DNA of 64,000 bases from Candidatus Nitrospira nitrificans. Its GTDB lineage: Bacteria; Nitrospirota; Nitrospiria; Nitrospirales; Nitrospiraceae. A model generated the notes under the pieces. It searched no databases and had not been told where the DNA came from. It saw only the letters and a program-made list of their open reading frames with translations. Below are positions 1 through 9,085 of this stretch, one piece after another. The position numbers were made by a program, and so were the translations under genes. Location: NCBI RefSeq assembly GCF_001458775.1, contig NZ_CZPZ01000008.1, positions 47,095 to 111,094 of the forward strand, written 5' to 3'. The first letter of the stretch is position 1, and each line of letters starts with the position of its first letter.

Positions 1-1495
1 CTGGGGTATAGCGCCGCAATTGAGTCTTCAAAAATGACTTGAGCAAGCCGCCCAGACTCTTTCTCTTGTGAGGATTGATCGGAACACTTAGAACTTCCGG
101 CCATAGCCGTGCCATGACTTCCCGATATAACTCATATTTAGGTGGCTTCCTATATTTTTCCTCTGTGGCTAGCATATTGACTAACAACTCTCTGCAATTA
201 AAAGGGGTAAAAATGTCTTTCCACGCGATATCAAATTCCAATTGGGACATAGCAAGCCAGTTACCACATCTTTGTTCCCAGTAAAATAGATCGAACATGT
301 TGTAGTTGAATATATCACTGGTTCCATTCAACCATTTTTCAAAAGATCTCACTGCAAATACATCATTACCCATCACAAGAGATGAGAGTACCTGAGGAGT
401 TATCTGTCCATCAGATATTGGCCGGTAAAAACATCTTGCAACTTCTGATGCGCTTCCCCCCACTGCGACTCTACCCTGTGAGTTATATTTCATAATGGCC
501 TGTGCATCCGGTCCCCATTTTTCATGGGCAAAAGACGCATGTTTCTTAAAAGTCTGGGCGAATTCCGCATCCATCGCGGCAGGAGCCTCCACAATGTCAT
601 GCCTCAATCCAAATTTAGATACAAGGATGGAAGAAACTATAATATCTGCATGGTTGCCAGGCATCCCTACTTGTCTTACAGTGACATAAGAAACTTTATC
701 GCGAATATCCTTAGAGGCCGCTAATAGCATTCTAGTATCCCATCCAGCCGTAAGCGAAACCGCCAACTCATATCGAGTCGAGGCACTTTCCATTAATCCT
801 CGTAAGGTTTTGGCGGTTTTCTCTGCAACCTCTTCAAGCGGCAACTTTTCTAGTGGCCTATTAGGCCAATATCTACAGCTTGAACCAGTTTCGAGGTTCA
901 AATAATGATTGGGCGGCAAATGCCGTATTTCTTTATACGGGCAACTATCCCCAGGCCACCAATACTCTCGGTTCCTTTGTTTGAATGAGTTGATGAAGTT
1001 ACTCGCGCTCGGATCCATTTCCAACTTTAATCGTTCCGCAATCATTCCTGGTTGTGACGCACACCACAGATCTGAAGCGTGGTCTGCATCTGTATAAAAC
1101 ACTTGACGCAGTCCAACCGCATCATGAAAAAGTCTTATGTGCGTTCGATCATCCACGATCAATATCCACCGACCGCCGAATTTATCACTTCGATCGAGGA
1201 ACCTATCGAAATTTGAAACTTCACTCATCAAGCCATTGACTATATCTCTATCATAGGCCCTTGGATTATCCGGATCGAGGATATACCCTATCAATGTTAT
1301 CGTCCTATTCTCATGAGTTGCTTGATACACATTCAAATCTGGATGCGTCGTTAGGCACATCGAATTCCTGATTTTCGTTTTCCCCCAGTATGGAAACTCA
1401 TCGATAAAATAGGGGCCGAGTACGAACTGATTGCGATAGAGCGCGTTCCCCAATGGGTGCAGAATTTCTCCCTCGACTCTCCCAGACTTATTCAC
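1..1495 (-). CDS. asparagine-synthase-like amidotransferase domain protein, partial (runs off left edge)
   Basis: The translated minus frame is open from a GTG at 1495 to the window edge and lacks its C-terminus. The core reads SLTAGWDTRMLL, the PP-loop ATP-pyrophosphatase motif of the asparagine synthase family, followed by VTVRQVGMPGNHAD and VGGSASEVAR. The N-terminal part (about residues 1-170, including GYILDPDNP, FGGRWILIVDD and DAVGLRQVFY) resembles the glutaminase-like beta fold of AsnB. It has no Met-Cys start, so it cannot use glutamine in the usual way. The GTG start was chosen because GGAGG lies five bases upstream; other in-frame GTGs exist further upstream. Proteins of this type are common in polysaccharide loci, where they may amidate or adenylate a sugar acid. 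The substrate here is unknown. Confidence 0.8.
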   Translation of the reverse strand, partial: MNKSGRVEGEILHPLGNALYRNQFVLGPYFIDEFPYWGKTKIRNSMCLTTHPDLNVYQATHENRTITLIGYILDPDNPRAYDRDIVNGLMSEVSNFDRFLDRSDKFGGRWILIVDDRTHIRLFHDAVGLRQVFYTDADHASDLWCASQPGMIAERLKLEMDPSASNFINSFKQRNREYWWPGDSCPYKEIRHLPPNHYLNLETGSSCRYWPNRPLEKLPLEEVAEKTAKTLRGLMESASTRYELAVSLTAGWDTRMLLAASKDIRDKVSYVTVRQVGMPGNHADIIVSSILVSKFGLRHDIVEAPAAMDAEFAQTFKKHASFAHEKWGPDAQAIMKYNSQGRVAVGGSASEVARCFYRPISDGQITPQVLSSLVMGNDVFAVRSFEKWLNGTSDIFNYNMFDLFYWEQRCGNWLAMSQLEFDIAWKDIFTPFNCRELLVNMLATEEKYRKPPKYELYREVMARLWPEVLSVPINPHKRKSLGGLLKSFLKTQLRRYTP

Positions 1496-1559
1496 CTGCC
1501 CCTCCACCCCGTTCCAGCGATAATGTACGCATGCTTGTCCCTCTGACACTCAGCAGTAG

Positions 1560-1735
1560 GCTCTCAAATTGCGTGAGGACGTCCAGTCCGATCCGGCCTT
1601 GAGATAGAACGGCGCAATTGCGGCGACCAATTCGCCATGACACGACGCGATTTCTCTCATCGAGGAATCGCTCGCGGCGGGTGGACTTACGATACCGTTC
1701 AAACGTGACTTCCGCAAACATTTGTTGCTGCGCCG
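1560..1735 (-). pseudogene. IS5-family transposase N-terminal remnant, frameshifted
   Basis: The minus strand encodes MFAEVTFERYRKSTRRERFL followed by DERNRVVSW, which matches the start of IS5-type transposases as I know them. After SW the reading continues in the next frame as GELVAAIAPFYLKAG, the expected continuation. One base has therefore been lost near 1640. The catalytic DDE domain is absent. No intact terminal repeats were recognised. It lies between the acyltransferase and the asparagine-synthase-like gene and marks a past insertion at the locus. Confidence 0.65.
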
Positions 1736-1871
1736 CGTCAGCCTTGACTATAGCGTAGGAAGAATAAATCAAACGTTCCCTAACTGTGCCTCAGCCCGCA
1801 TGCATGGTTATTTGCCCCAAATCTTTGTTCTCCGGCTATCCGCACATATCTTCATTCCGTGCTCTTGAAAA

Positions 1872-2567
1872 TCACTCGGCATCTATACTCTCCTCAGTAT
1901 CTGAGCGCATCCGAACCACGCGCGCCGGTACGCCAACTGCCACGGAACCTGCAGGCACATCCTTCGTTACGACTGAACCGGCTCCAATAACGGCGCCTTT
2001 CCCAATACGAACACCAGATAGGACAATAACTCCGTATCCAAGCCAAGCACCATCTTCAATAATGATCGGCCCTTTAGTTGTGAGCGGTTGCTTTGCAATT
2101 GGTACGTTTGGGGTGATCCCGTGATCGAAGGATTGGAAATCGCAGCGCGCTGCGATTTCTACTCCGCAGCCGACCCATATCGGCGCCTTGTAGGAATCAA
2201 TCTGACATCCCCGGTGAATACTGGTGCCGGAGCCGATGGAGACACCTCCTTCCGGCCCCACCATAATATGGGTATCTTCAAACACCTTCACGCGATCGCC
2301 AAGCTCCACTGGTCCACAACCCGGTTCTTGGTAAATAAGCACGCGATCATCGATGAATACATGCATCCCCCATTTGATTGTGGAACCATGTACCCTAGCG
2401 CTGGGGGAAATAAACCCCCTTGGGGTCATCCCTGCCAGAGCAGTCCGTTTGAGGAATGGCGGCATTCCTATCAGAGCAAGGCGAGTTACGATTCGACCAA
2501 TACATGGAAAGCCGGACAATCTCATCCACAAACGCGGCCAATACCATCTTAACTTTTCCTTGAGCAT
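1872..2567 (-). CDS. hexapeptide-repeat acyltransferase
   Basis: This 231-residue protein has the left-handed beta-helix pattern of LbH acyltransferases: repeated hydrophobic-G-x hexads from about residue 55 ([30 protein letters not shown]), then SFDHGITPN with the likely catalytic His and a C-terminal [20 protein letters not shown] coil. It closes with [15 protein letters not shown], typical of maltose/galactoside O-acetyltransferase (WbbJ/LacA-like) enzymes. It probably transfers an acetyl group to a sugar of the surface polysaccharide in the cytoplasm. It follows the ABC ATPase by about 20 bases in the same direction, so it is likely in the same operon. No clear Shine-Dalgarno sequence precedes the ATG. 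Confidence 0.85.
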   Translation of the reverse strand: MLKEKLRWYWPRLWMRLSGFPCIGRIVTRLALIGMPPFLKRTALAGMTPRGFISPSARVHGSTIKWGMHVFIDDRVLIYQEPGCGPVELGDRVKVFEDTHIMVGPEGGVSIGSGTSIHRGCQIDSYKAPIWVGCGVEIAARCDFQSFDHGITPNVPIAKQPLTTKGPIIIEDGAWLGYGVIVLSGVRIGKGAVIGAGSVVTKDVPAGSVAVGVPARVVRMRSDTEESIDAE

Positions 2568-2586
2568 ATGGAGAGGAACAGGGCGC

Positions 2587-3900
2587 TCAAGTGACGCCGC
2601 TCACCGACTGCTTCCCTTGAGTAGTACTGAGATCTTGCTCATTGCTCCACTTCAACAGCGGCCTTACCAAGCCTGGAAATGGCCCTGCATAGTTGCCACG
2701 TGCCGAGTCACCATCAGTCGTATCCACTACATGAAAGGCGACAGCCTGACGTACTTTAAAGAGGTAGTCGAGCGGCTCTACCGCGTCAAGGCTCACATTG
2801 ACAATCATGGTTCCTTCAGCAAGGTAATTTCCTGGAATCCAAGCGATACTCCGGTAACGGCCGGGTGGTCGAATACGTCCTCTCCACGCAGGATCCGCTT
2901 CATGAGCCACAAACAACAACACCGCCTCCTCATTATAGACATCTATCGCTCCCCTGAACTTACGACCAGGTTGGAGAACCTCATACTCGATCTCAATTCC
3001 GACAGGTTTCCGAATATCGATCTGATCGGTGTACTGCCCCTCTTCGTTTCGCACGCGCACCGCCCATAACCGGGCGGTGCGACTGCTGGGCGCCTTCACC
3101 GGGTCCGACCATTCTCGCACCGCCATCGTGCCAAGGCCTGAATGGAGGTATGTTTTCACGACGTCATGTGGGGATCCGTCAAGACGCAGTTGCCCATCTT
3201 CCAAATAGATCACCCGTTTGCACAGCCGTGTAATGGCCTGCATGTTGTGGCTGACGAAGAAAATCGTCCGTCCTTGATCGGCCACTCCTTCCATTTTGCC
3301 TAAGCACTTCTTCTGAAAGTCTGCATCCCCGACCGCCAGCACCTCATCGACGATTAAAATTTCCGGTTGCAAGTGGGCCGCGACAGCAAACGCCAACCGC
3401 AGATACATCCCGCTGGAATACCGTTTGACAGGCGTATCGATGAACTGTTCCACTCCGGCAAACGCCACGATCTCGTCGAACTTTTGGGTGACCTCGGCGC
3501 GCTTCATTCCCAAGATCGTTCCGTTGAGATACACATTCTCGCGCCCAGTCAGTTCCGCGTGAAAGCCAGTCCCTACTTCCAAGAGTGAAGAGACACGACC
3601 CGTGATCTCAATACGCCCATGAGTCGGTGAGGTGATCCTCGACAGCAGCTTGAGAAGCGTGCTTTTCCCAGCACCGTTGCGGCCGATAATCCCCACCACC
3701 TCACCCTGTTTGACACTAAAGGAGACGTCCTTCAACGCCCACATGGCATTGGTGGCATCGGTTTCCGCCTCTGTGCCACGACCGAATAAGCGACTCGCGC
3801 CCGACACAAGGCGATCGCGCAATGTGGCATACTTCTCTCGCCGCGCTCCGATGATGTAGCGCTTGGAGAGGCTGTCTACTTGCACGGCAATTTCACTCAT
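2587..3900 (-). CDS. polysaccharide ABC exporter ATPase with Wzt-type C-terminal domain
   Basis: The nucleotide-binding domain covers about residues 1-245: Walker [10 protein letters not shown], signature [14 protein letters not shown], Walker [15 protein letters not shown] and the switch His in FFVSHNM. This spacing is that of the Wzt/TagH/KpsT family of O-antigen and teichoic-acid exporters. Residues from about 265 to 420 form a beta-rich extra domain ([24 protein letters not shown]) like the Wzt carbohydrate-binding domain, which recognises the finished end of the chain. It works with the permease encoded just upstream to flip lipid-linked glycan across the inner membrane. At 437 residues it fits a Wzt-like rather than a short KpsT-like ATPase. 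Confidence 0.9.
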   Translation of the reverse strand: MSEIAVQVDSLSKRYIIGARREKYATLRDRLVSGASRLFGRGTEAETDATNAMWALKDVSFSVKQGEVVGIIGRNGAGKSTLLKLLSRITSPTHGRIEITGRVSSLLEVGTGFHAELTGRENVYLNGTILGMKRAEVTQKFDEIVAFAGVEQFIDTPVKRYSSGMYLRLAFAVAAHLQPEILIVDEVLAVGDADFQKKCLGKMEGVADQGRTIFFVSHNMQAITRLCKRVIYLEDGQLRLDGSPHDVVKTYLHSGLGTMAVREWSDPVKAPSSRTARLWAVRVRNEEGQYTDQIDIRKPVGIEIEYEVLQPGRKFRGAIDVYNEEAVLLFVAHEADPAWRGRIRPPGRYRSIAWIPGNYLAEGTMIVNVSLDAVEPLDYLFKVRQAVAFHVVDTTDGDSARGNYAGPFPGLVRPLLKWSNEQDLSTTQGKQSVSGVT

Positions 3901-3997
3901 TCAAGTATTCCCAAACTTTTTCTGACGGTCTACCCCAGCATGACTTGAGGAATCGCAACCAATACAATCGCCGGAATAGACGCAAAACCGCGGGCCA

Positions 3998-4873
3998 TTA
4001 AATGATATCGGCAAATTCTCGTTCCATCTGTCGAAAATAGACAACTCCCCCGATCAGCACGACGATTACCATGATAATACTTGCCCCCATCATCAATGGA
4101 TCCGGAGCGCTTTTCCCCAACAATGCCCAACGAAAACCTTCAATGACCCCAGCCATCGGATTGAGACCATAGAGCAACTTCCAGCGCTCCGGCACGAGGC
4201 TGACAGGATAGACAATCGGTGAGACAAACATCCAGATCTGAACTACAAAGGGAATGGCATGACCTACATCTCGATACTTGACGTTGGTTGCGGAAACAAA
4301 CAGGCCGACCCCCGTGGCCGTCAGCATGGCGATCAGGACGAATGCCGGCAGTGTGAGGACTTTCCAGGTGAGAGGAATTCCTGCATACATGAGCAGTCCA
4401 AACAACAACCCCATCGCCAACAGAAAGTCGATCAACGGTGAAACAACCGCTGAAAGAGGCAGCAGCATCCTGGGGAAATAGACCTTGGTGACCAAATTCG
4501 CACTAGTGACAAGACTCGTCCCTGAGCGAGTAATGGCTTGGGAAAAATACGCCCAAGGAAGCAGAGCGGTCAGTATGAACGCAGGATACCAGATGCCATC
4601 GGACGGCATCTTGGCCATCCGTCCGAATATCGCGGTAAAAATCAGCATCGCAATTAAGGGCTGTAGAAGGACCCAGCTTACCCCGATAGCCGTTTGCTTA
4701 TACCGAACCTTGATTTCCCGTTCAACCAATGTATACAGCAACTCCCGGTACTCCCAGAGTTCAGCCCAATCGATCCTCAATAGCCCGCTTCGCTTCTCGA
4801 TAATCAACTTCTGCGTGGGTGAATTTATGATCGATTTTGATTGAGCCATATGCATCCGTGGCTTAACTCCCAT
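3998..4873 (-). CDS. polysaccharide ABC exporter permease (ABC-2 type, Wzm/TagG-like)
   Basis: The cytoplasmic N-terminus carries LLYTLVEREIKVRYKQTAIG, the conserved entry to ABC-2 polyol/polysaccharide permeases. About six hydrophobic segments follow (WVLLQPLIAMLIFTAIFG, AFILTALLPWAYF, SPLIDFLLAMGLLFGLL, FVLIAMLTATGVGLFVSA, VVQIWMFVSPIVYPVSLVP, ASIIMVIVVLIGGVVYF) with the typical NPMAGVIEGFRWALLG loop. It pairs with the downstream ATPase to export undecaprenyl-linked glycan. A GTG directly precedes the chosen ATG and abuts the stop of the beta-barrel gene (TAG-GTG-ATG), so the two are likely translationally coupled. A later Met-Ala-Gln start is also possible. Confidence 0.9.
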   Translation of the reverse strand: MGVKPRMHMAQSKSIINSPTQKLIIEKRSGLLRIDWAELWEYRELLYTLVEREIKVRYKQTAIGVSWVLLQPLIAMLIFTAIFGRMAKMPSDGIWYPAFILTALLPWAYFSQAITRSGTSLVTSANLVTKVYFPRMLLPLSAVVSPLIDFLLAMGLLFGLLMYAGIPLTWKVLTLPAFVLIAMLTATGVGLFVSATNVKYRDVGHAIPFVVQIWMFVSPIVYPVSLVPERWKLLYGLNPMAGVIEGFRWALLGKSAPDPLMMGASIIMVIVVLIGGVVYFRQMEREFADII

Positions 4874-4876
4874 CAC

Positions 4877-6169
4877 CTAGTCGAATCCGAGCGATTCTCC
4901 TAACGATTCCAACATTACCGACAGCATAAATCCTACTTGATGGCGTGAGACCTGGTACTCAAGTGCCGTTCCCTCGGTAGAAACGTGGTTGAACATATAA
5001 AAGAGCTCTCCGCTGATGTTCCTCGTCAACTTATACTCAAGCCTCGATGCTCCAGTGACAATCTGAAATTGAGCATCTGTATTGGGGAAAAATTGACTAA
5101 GGGCATACCCACCACTCCCGCTGACACTGAGTCGCTCATAAATTCGATGTCTGATGCTCGCCTGCGCACGATTGTTGATCCGCGATCCTCCCTGTAAAAA
5201 GAATGACGGTTTGGCGTCCCGTGAAAGCGTCAGATCGAGGACAGTATCCCGCTCCGGTTTGGTTGTGACGTGGATAGAACCAGACGGGAACGTCCGCCCA
5301 ACTGGTTCAACAAAGGTGACGCCTCCGCGGACAGTGAACGTCCACTCCGGGAATACCTTCGTATAGTCACCTTCGAGCGTGATGATATTGCCACTGAATG
5401 TCCTGCCGCCTTCAGACCGTTCTTGGGTAAAAAAGGTCTGTCGATACAAGGCGGCCACGCTGTCGTTTCGCGTGAGGTTATATCGGGGTCCTCCAAACCA
5501 GGTGTGAGTCATCGTGTTAAAGAAGGTGGCGATGGCTTCAACCCCGCCGTCGGTGCCACGAGTCACCCTCCGAAGGCCGAATGTGTACCCACCTTCCAAA
5601 GAAGCATCTCGGGACAGAGGGTAGCTCCCATTGAAGGCTGTTGTGTTCAGAAGCCTGCTCCGCCGAAAGGTTAGGAGACCCCCCTCGAAGTCATCAACCG
5701 CCGCCGATCTCCCAAAAGATTGCTCGGGCGTATATATCAAGTTCTGCGTGACGCCCAACCGCGCTCCTCTGACATACTGATCAACCCATCGATCCAAGCC
5801 AACAGTGCCGTTGAGATTCGCGCCAAAAAAGTCCAAGTCCGTATTGGTCACAAACTTATTATAGTTCCCCCCCACCTGCAGGTCAGCTTCAATGTCACGA
5901 CTCTCGTGCCGCAGGGCTAGCCCACCGTTCACAGTCGTCACAAAATCATGGAGCTGCGGGGCATTCCCCTGGGCGTCCCTTAGGAGGTCCTTTGGTCTGC
6001 GCCATACATTGCTATCATATCGTTCCCTCACCGAACCCCAGGGAACGATCTTAGTCTCCGCATAAACTGACACTGAGGGCAACGCCCCCCAGATAAGCAC
6101 AGCCGCAACTGCGAACCTAAGCAATGGTCTGATCTTGAGCCGTCTACAACACCACAATAGAGTCACCAC
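4877..6169 (-). CDS. outer-membrane beta-barrel protein of the polysaccharide locus
   Basis: A signal peptide (LLRFAVAAVLIWGALPSVSVYAE, cut after YA) is followed by WGSVRERYDSNVWRRP, a start seen in outer-membrane barrels that accompany exopolysaccharide or PEP-CTERM loci. The rest alternates hydrophobic and polar residues in strands typical of a 16-18 strand barrel (AALYRQTFF, LDLTLSRDA, YELT/KLTRNISGELFYMFNHVS), ending close to an aromatic residue (LGFD). It probably helps move the polysaccharide through, or anchor it to, the outer membrane; no enzyme motif is visible. It lies between the Wza-like genes and the ABC permease on the same strand. The start is one of two adjacent GTG codons after AAGGAG. 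Confidence 0.75.
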   Translation of the reverse strand: MVTLLWCCRRLKIRPLLRFAVAAVLIWGALPSVSVYAETKIVPWGSVRERYDSNVWRRPKDLLRDAQGNAPQLHDFVTTVNGGLALRHESRDIEADLQVGGNYNKFVTNTDLDFFGANLNGTVGLDRWVDQYVRGARLGVTQNLIYTPEQSFGRSAAVDDFEGGLLTFRRSRLLNTTAFNGSYPLSRDASLEGGYTFGLRRVTRGTDGGVEAIATFFNTMTHTWFGGPRYNLTRNDSVAALYRQTFFTQERSEGGRTFSGNIITLEGDYTKVFPEWTFTVRGGVTFVEPVGRTFPSGSIHVTTKPERDTVLDLTLSRDAKPSFFLQGGSRINNRAQASIRHRIYERLSVSGSGGYALSQFFPNTDAQFQIVTGASRLEYKLTRNISGELFYMFNHVSTEGTALEYQVSRHQVGFMLSVMLESLGESLGFD

Positions 6170-6296
6170 ACTCCTTTTCAGAAGTAGCTACAAACGGATG
6201 AAGATCAGCCGGTAACCGATCCACCCGCCTTATACCACATGTGTGGATTTTGAAGAAACAGAGCCAATAGTGTGTCGGACACCCTGCATGATTCCG

Positions 6297-6947
6297 TCAC
6301 GGCACGACAAGCGTGTCCCCGGAGGCCAACACAATGTTGCCTGGTTCACCACGCCCGCTGACGAGATCATCATAACGTAGCGGAATGTGGATTTCCTGAC
6401 GTTTGTGACCAGGGCTTTCAATTACCCGCACGACTTGTAGTCGGTTCTTGCTGGCATAGTTGGTAAAGCCGCCGGCCATCGAAATAGCTTGTAGCACAGT
6501 TACGTAGGACTTGAGCTGATACTTTCCCGGCTTGGTAACCTCACCCAACACAAACACGGCATAACTGTTGAGTTCCTTGACGTTCACCGATACCGAAGGG
6601 TTCTGGATGTAACCCTTGAGACGCTCAGTAATCTGCGCGGCGAGCGCCTCTGCCGTGAGGCCGGCTGCTTGCACGTCGCCTATGATCGGCATAGAGACAT
6701 AGCCATCCGGCCGTATCAACGTGATCCTGGACAAATCCGGATTTTTCCAGACATTGATCTCGATCTGGTCCTCAGAGCCGAGCAGAAACTCTGTCGGCAC
6801 ATCGGATGCCCTGTATTCCCTGGATGTCACCGGCCCATGGCAGCCGATTTGAGCCACAATGGAGCACAACACGAGGCCGATCGACAGGGTCCTTGACACA
6901 AGAGGATTCCGTCCGGGTATCCTTGTCCATGGCGTGTAGTCGTCCAC
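6297..6947 (-). CDS. Wza-like polysaccharide export protein (copy 1)
   Basis: A hydrophobic leader ending in VAQIGCHG suggests a lipoprotein, though the box is not perfect. The mature part has the Poly_export domain (LLGSEDQIEINVWKNPDLSR, VRPDGYVSMPIIGDVQAAGLT, ITERLKGYIQNPSVSVNV) and one SLBB domain (YAVFVLGEVTKPGKYQLKS, SMAGGFTNYASKNRLQVVR). Proteins of this family build the periplasmic and outer-membrane channel for capsule or exopolysaccharide. At 216 residues it is much shorter than E. coli Wza (about 380) and lacks the helical outer-membrane pore segment, so it may work with the beta-barrel protein. GTG start with AAAGGA upstream. It sits about 20 bases after a close paralogue. Confidence 0.88.
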   Translation of the reverse strand: MDDYTPWTRIPGRNPLVSRTLSIGLVLCSIVAQIGCHGPVTSREYRASDVPTEFLLGSEDQIEINVWKNPDLSRITLIRPDGYVSMPIIGDVQAAGLTAEALAAQITERLKGYIQNPSVSVNVKELNSYAVFVLGEVTKPGKYQLKSYVTVLQAISMAGGFTNYASKNRLQVVRVIESPGHKRQEIHIPLRYDDLVSGRGEPGNIVLASGDTLVVP

Positions 6948-6968
6948 AGCAATCCTTTCCGGCCTTCC

Positions 6969-7688
6969 CTACCGACCAGGGAAAACCACCATTGACTCAC
7001 TTGGCACTACAAGGGTATCACCGGGCTTCAGTTCGAAATTATCCGTGATTCCACTGCGAAGCACGATATCGTCGTAGCTCGCAGTGAACCGCTTCAAGCC
7101 GGGGGCCGTATCCGTAAACCGAAAAATGACGATCTGATTTCTTGCCGCAGTATCCTTGAATCCGCCTGCAATCGTAATCGCTTGCAACAGCGTCGTTTTG
7201 CTCTTGAGCGGATACTTGCCGGGATGAGCGACTTCACCGAGCAGGAAGATATTGGAACTATTGACTTCCTTCAAGGTCACAGCCACAACCGGGTTTTGGA
7301 CATATTCCTTGAGCTTGTTCGTCATTTCTTCGGCCAATTTATTGGGCGTTTTCCCGACGGCCATCACGTCGCGAATGATCGGCATTGAAAATCGTCCATC
7401 GGGACGTACTTGCACTTGTCTTGACAGATCCGGATTCCTCCAGACGGTAATGTCCAGTACATCTTCGGCGCCGATCACATATTCACTGCTGACCGCATTC
7501 GATAGCTTATCCATCATCGCTTGACTGATTGCTTTCTCGGTCTGCGTTGTCGTGGCAGGCAATGGAGGGGGAATATCTGCCGGCAATTTACCGGCATCCG
7601 GCTTAACCACCCCCGAATCACAGAACCCGGAGCCCGAGCTTACCACCAACACCAGCGAGATGATCAGAAACCGCAAGATGTATTGCAT
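6969..7688 (-). CDS. Wza-like polysaccharide export protein (copy 2)
   Basis: It has a classical signal peptide (FLIISLVLVVSSGSGFCDS) and the same Poly_export plus SLBB layout as its neighbour: VIGAEDVLDITVWRNPDLSR, VRPDGRFSMPIIRDVMAVG, NPVVAVTLKEVNSSNIFLLG, AGGFKDTAARNQIVIFRF, LKPGDTLVVPSE. It differs in the N-terminal 50 residues, which hold a Pro-rich linker (ADIPPPLPATT). The two paralogues lie head to tail and may form a mixed ring, or serve different stages of export. First gene of the export half of the locus in transcription order. Confidence 0.88.
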   Translation of the reverse strand: MQYILRFLIISLVLVVSSGSGFCDSGVVKPDAGKLPADIPPPLPATTTQTEKAISQAMMDKLSNAVSSEYVIGAEDVLDITVWRNPDLSRQVQVRPDGRFSMPIIRDVMAVGKTPNKLAEEMTNKLKEYVQNPVVAVTLKEVNSSNIFLLGEVAHPGKYPLKSKTTLLQAITIAGGFKDTAARNQIVIFRFTDTAPGLKRFTASYDDIVLRSGITDNFELKPGDTLVVPSESMVVFPGR

Positions 7689-7738
7689 AACCTTGATTCC
7701 TTCCTCGAGAAGTCGGCCACGAATCCTGCTTCTATAAC

Positions 7739-9085
7739 CTAGGCATAGCGTCGGAATGCCGGCTTCACGGAACGACCGATGAGATACTTGTCTATACCTT
7801 CATTTAAGGCTCGGCGATAAATCCGTAACGCATCATGAACCGCGTCGACTGTTCTGTCGATATCCGCATCCGTATGACAATAGCTCACGACGAATGATGG
7901 CGCAAGTATCCCTCGTTTGATCGTCTCCTGGAGAAAGAGCGTTCTGAAGGATTGGGATGGTCTCTTTTCAGCATCCAAGGTTGCGTACACGAGCGCGCAT
8001 GGCTTCCCCACAACCTTGAAGTATTCTCCCAGATGATGCTCGTCGATGGACTTTTGAAGTCCTTGCTCCAGACGCCTGCCCGCACTCCACATTCTTTCAA
8101 TCACAGGTTCCCGTTTATAGATCTGAATGACTTCCTTCGCGGCCGCCAGCGCAAAAGTCTCCCCCCCATGCGTAAGCGACAATAAGAAGACTCGCTCCGC
8201 CTCGTGGTCCAACCCTCCTCGTTTCATAAGCTCTCGTTTGCCCACAAGCGCAGAAACAGCAAAACTGTTCCCTAGAGCCTTGCCGAACGTCGATAAGTCC
8301 GGAACGATCCGATGATAGCGTTGCCCGCCGCCAAGGTGCCACCGAAACCCGCAAATCATTTCGTCAAGGATAAAAACCGTGCCGTTGTCTCTACAGAGAT
8401 CCTGAGCTGCATGCAGAAAGTCATCGACCGGTGCCGTCTCTTTTTCAGGTTCCATGATGAGACAGGCAATCTGGCCCGGATACTGCCGAAACAACGCCTG
8501 AATGCTTTCTATGGAATTATAATTGAACTTGAGCGTTAACTCTTGAACAGCCTTGGGGATACCTGCGGGCATCGCCGTGGCTCCAATAAACCAATCGTCT
8601 ACGGAAAAGAATGGGTGGTCCGCACACACGGCGACGAGGTCTCGCCCCGTGTATGCACGAGAGAGTCGAATCGCCGCGCTCGTCACGTCGGACCCATTCT
8701 TTCCGAATTTCACCATTTCAGCGCCCTCAATGATGCTGAGCATTTCCTCCGCGCATTCAACCTCAATCGGCGAAGGCCTGGTGAAATGATTGCCCTCCAA
8801 CATATGCTTGTGGGCGACGTTGAGTATCCGTTCCTCCGCATAGCCCAGGGTCACGGAGCGAAGCCCCATGTTGTATTCAATGAACTCATTTCCATCGATG
8901 TCCCAGACATGGCATCCACGCCCTTTAACGAGGAACCCAGGAGCTTGGTCCGGGTATTGGTCGTCACCTTTAGCATAGGTATGGCAACCGCCTGGGATAA
9001 GGGCATGCGCGCGCGGTTGCAATGCCTTTGACTTCTTAAAATTCATCGTTTCACCTTCATGCGCTGCAGTCCTCACCAGAGTCAT
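7739..9085 (-). CDS. class III PLP aminotransferase (glutamate-1-semialdehyde aminomutase-like)
   Basis: The protein aligns by eye with GSA aminotransferases: ALIPGGCHTY near the N-terminus, FGKNGSDVTSAAIRLSRAYT for cofactor phosphate binding, FILDEMICGFR (the Asp that contacts PLP nitrogen) and STFGKALGNSFAVSALVG with the Schiff-base Lys. About 450 residues is normal for the family. Its place inside a sugar cluster, coupled to a nucleotidyltransferase by an ATGA overlap, argues against haem synthesis and for making an amino sugar or an amino-alcohol group on the polysaccharide. An internal ATG at 9046, preceded by AAGGTGA, is an alternative start; the overlap favours the longer form. Confidence 0.82.
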   Translation of the reverse strand: MTLVRTAAHEGETMNFKKSKALQPRAHALIPGGCHTYAKGDDQYPDQAPGFLVKGRGCHVWDIDGNEFIEYNMGLRSVTLGYAEERILNVAHKHMLEGNHFTRPSPIEVECAEEMLSIIEGAEMVKFGKNGSDVTSAAIRLSRAYTGRDLVAVCADHPFFSVDDWFIGATAMPAGIPKAVQELTLKFNYNSIESIQALFRQYPGQIACLIMEPEKETAPVDDFLHAAQDLCRDNGTVFILDEMICGFRWHLGGGQRYHRIVPDLSTFGKALGNSFAVSALVGKRELMKRGGLDHEAERVFLLSLTHGGETFALAAAKEVIQIYKREPVIERMWSAGRRLEQGLQKSIDEHHLGEYFKVVGKPCALVYATLDAEKRPSQSFRTLFLQETIKRGILAPSFVVSYCHTDADIDRTVDAVHDALRIYRRALNEGIDKYLIGRSVKPAFRRYA

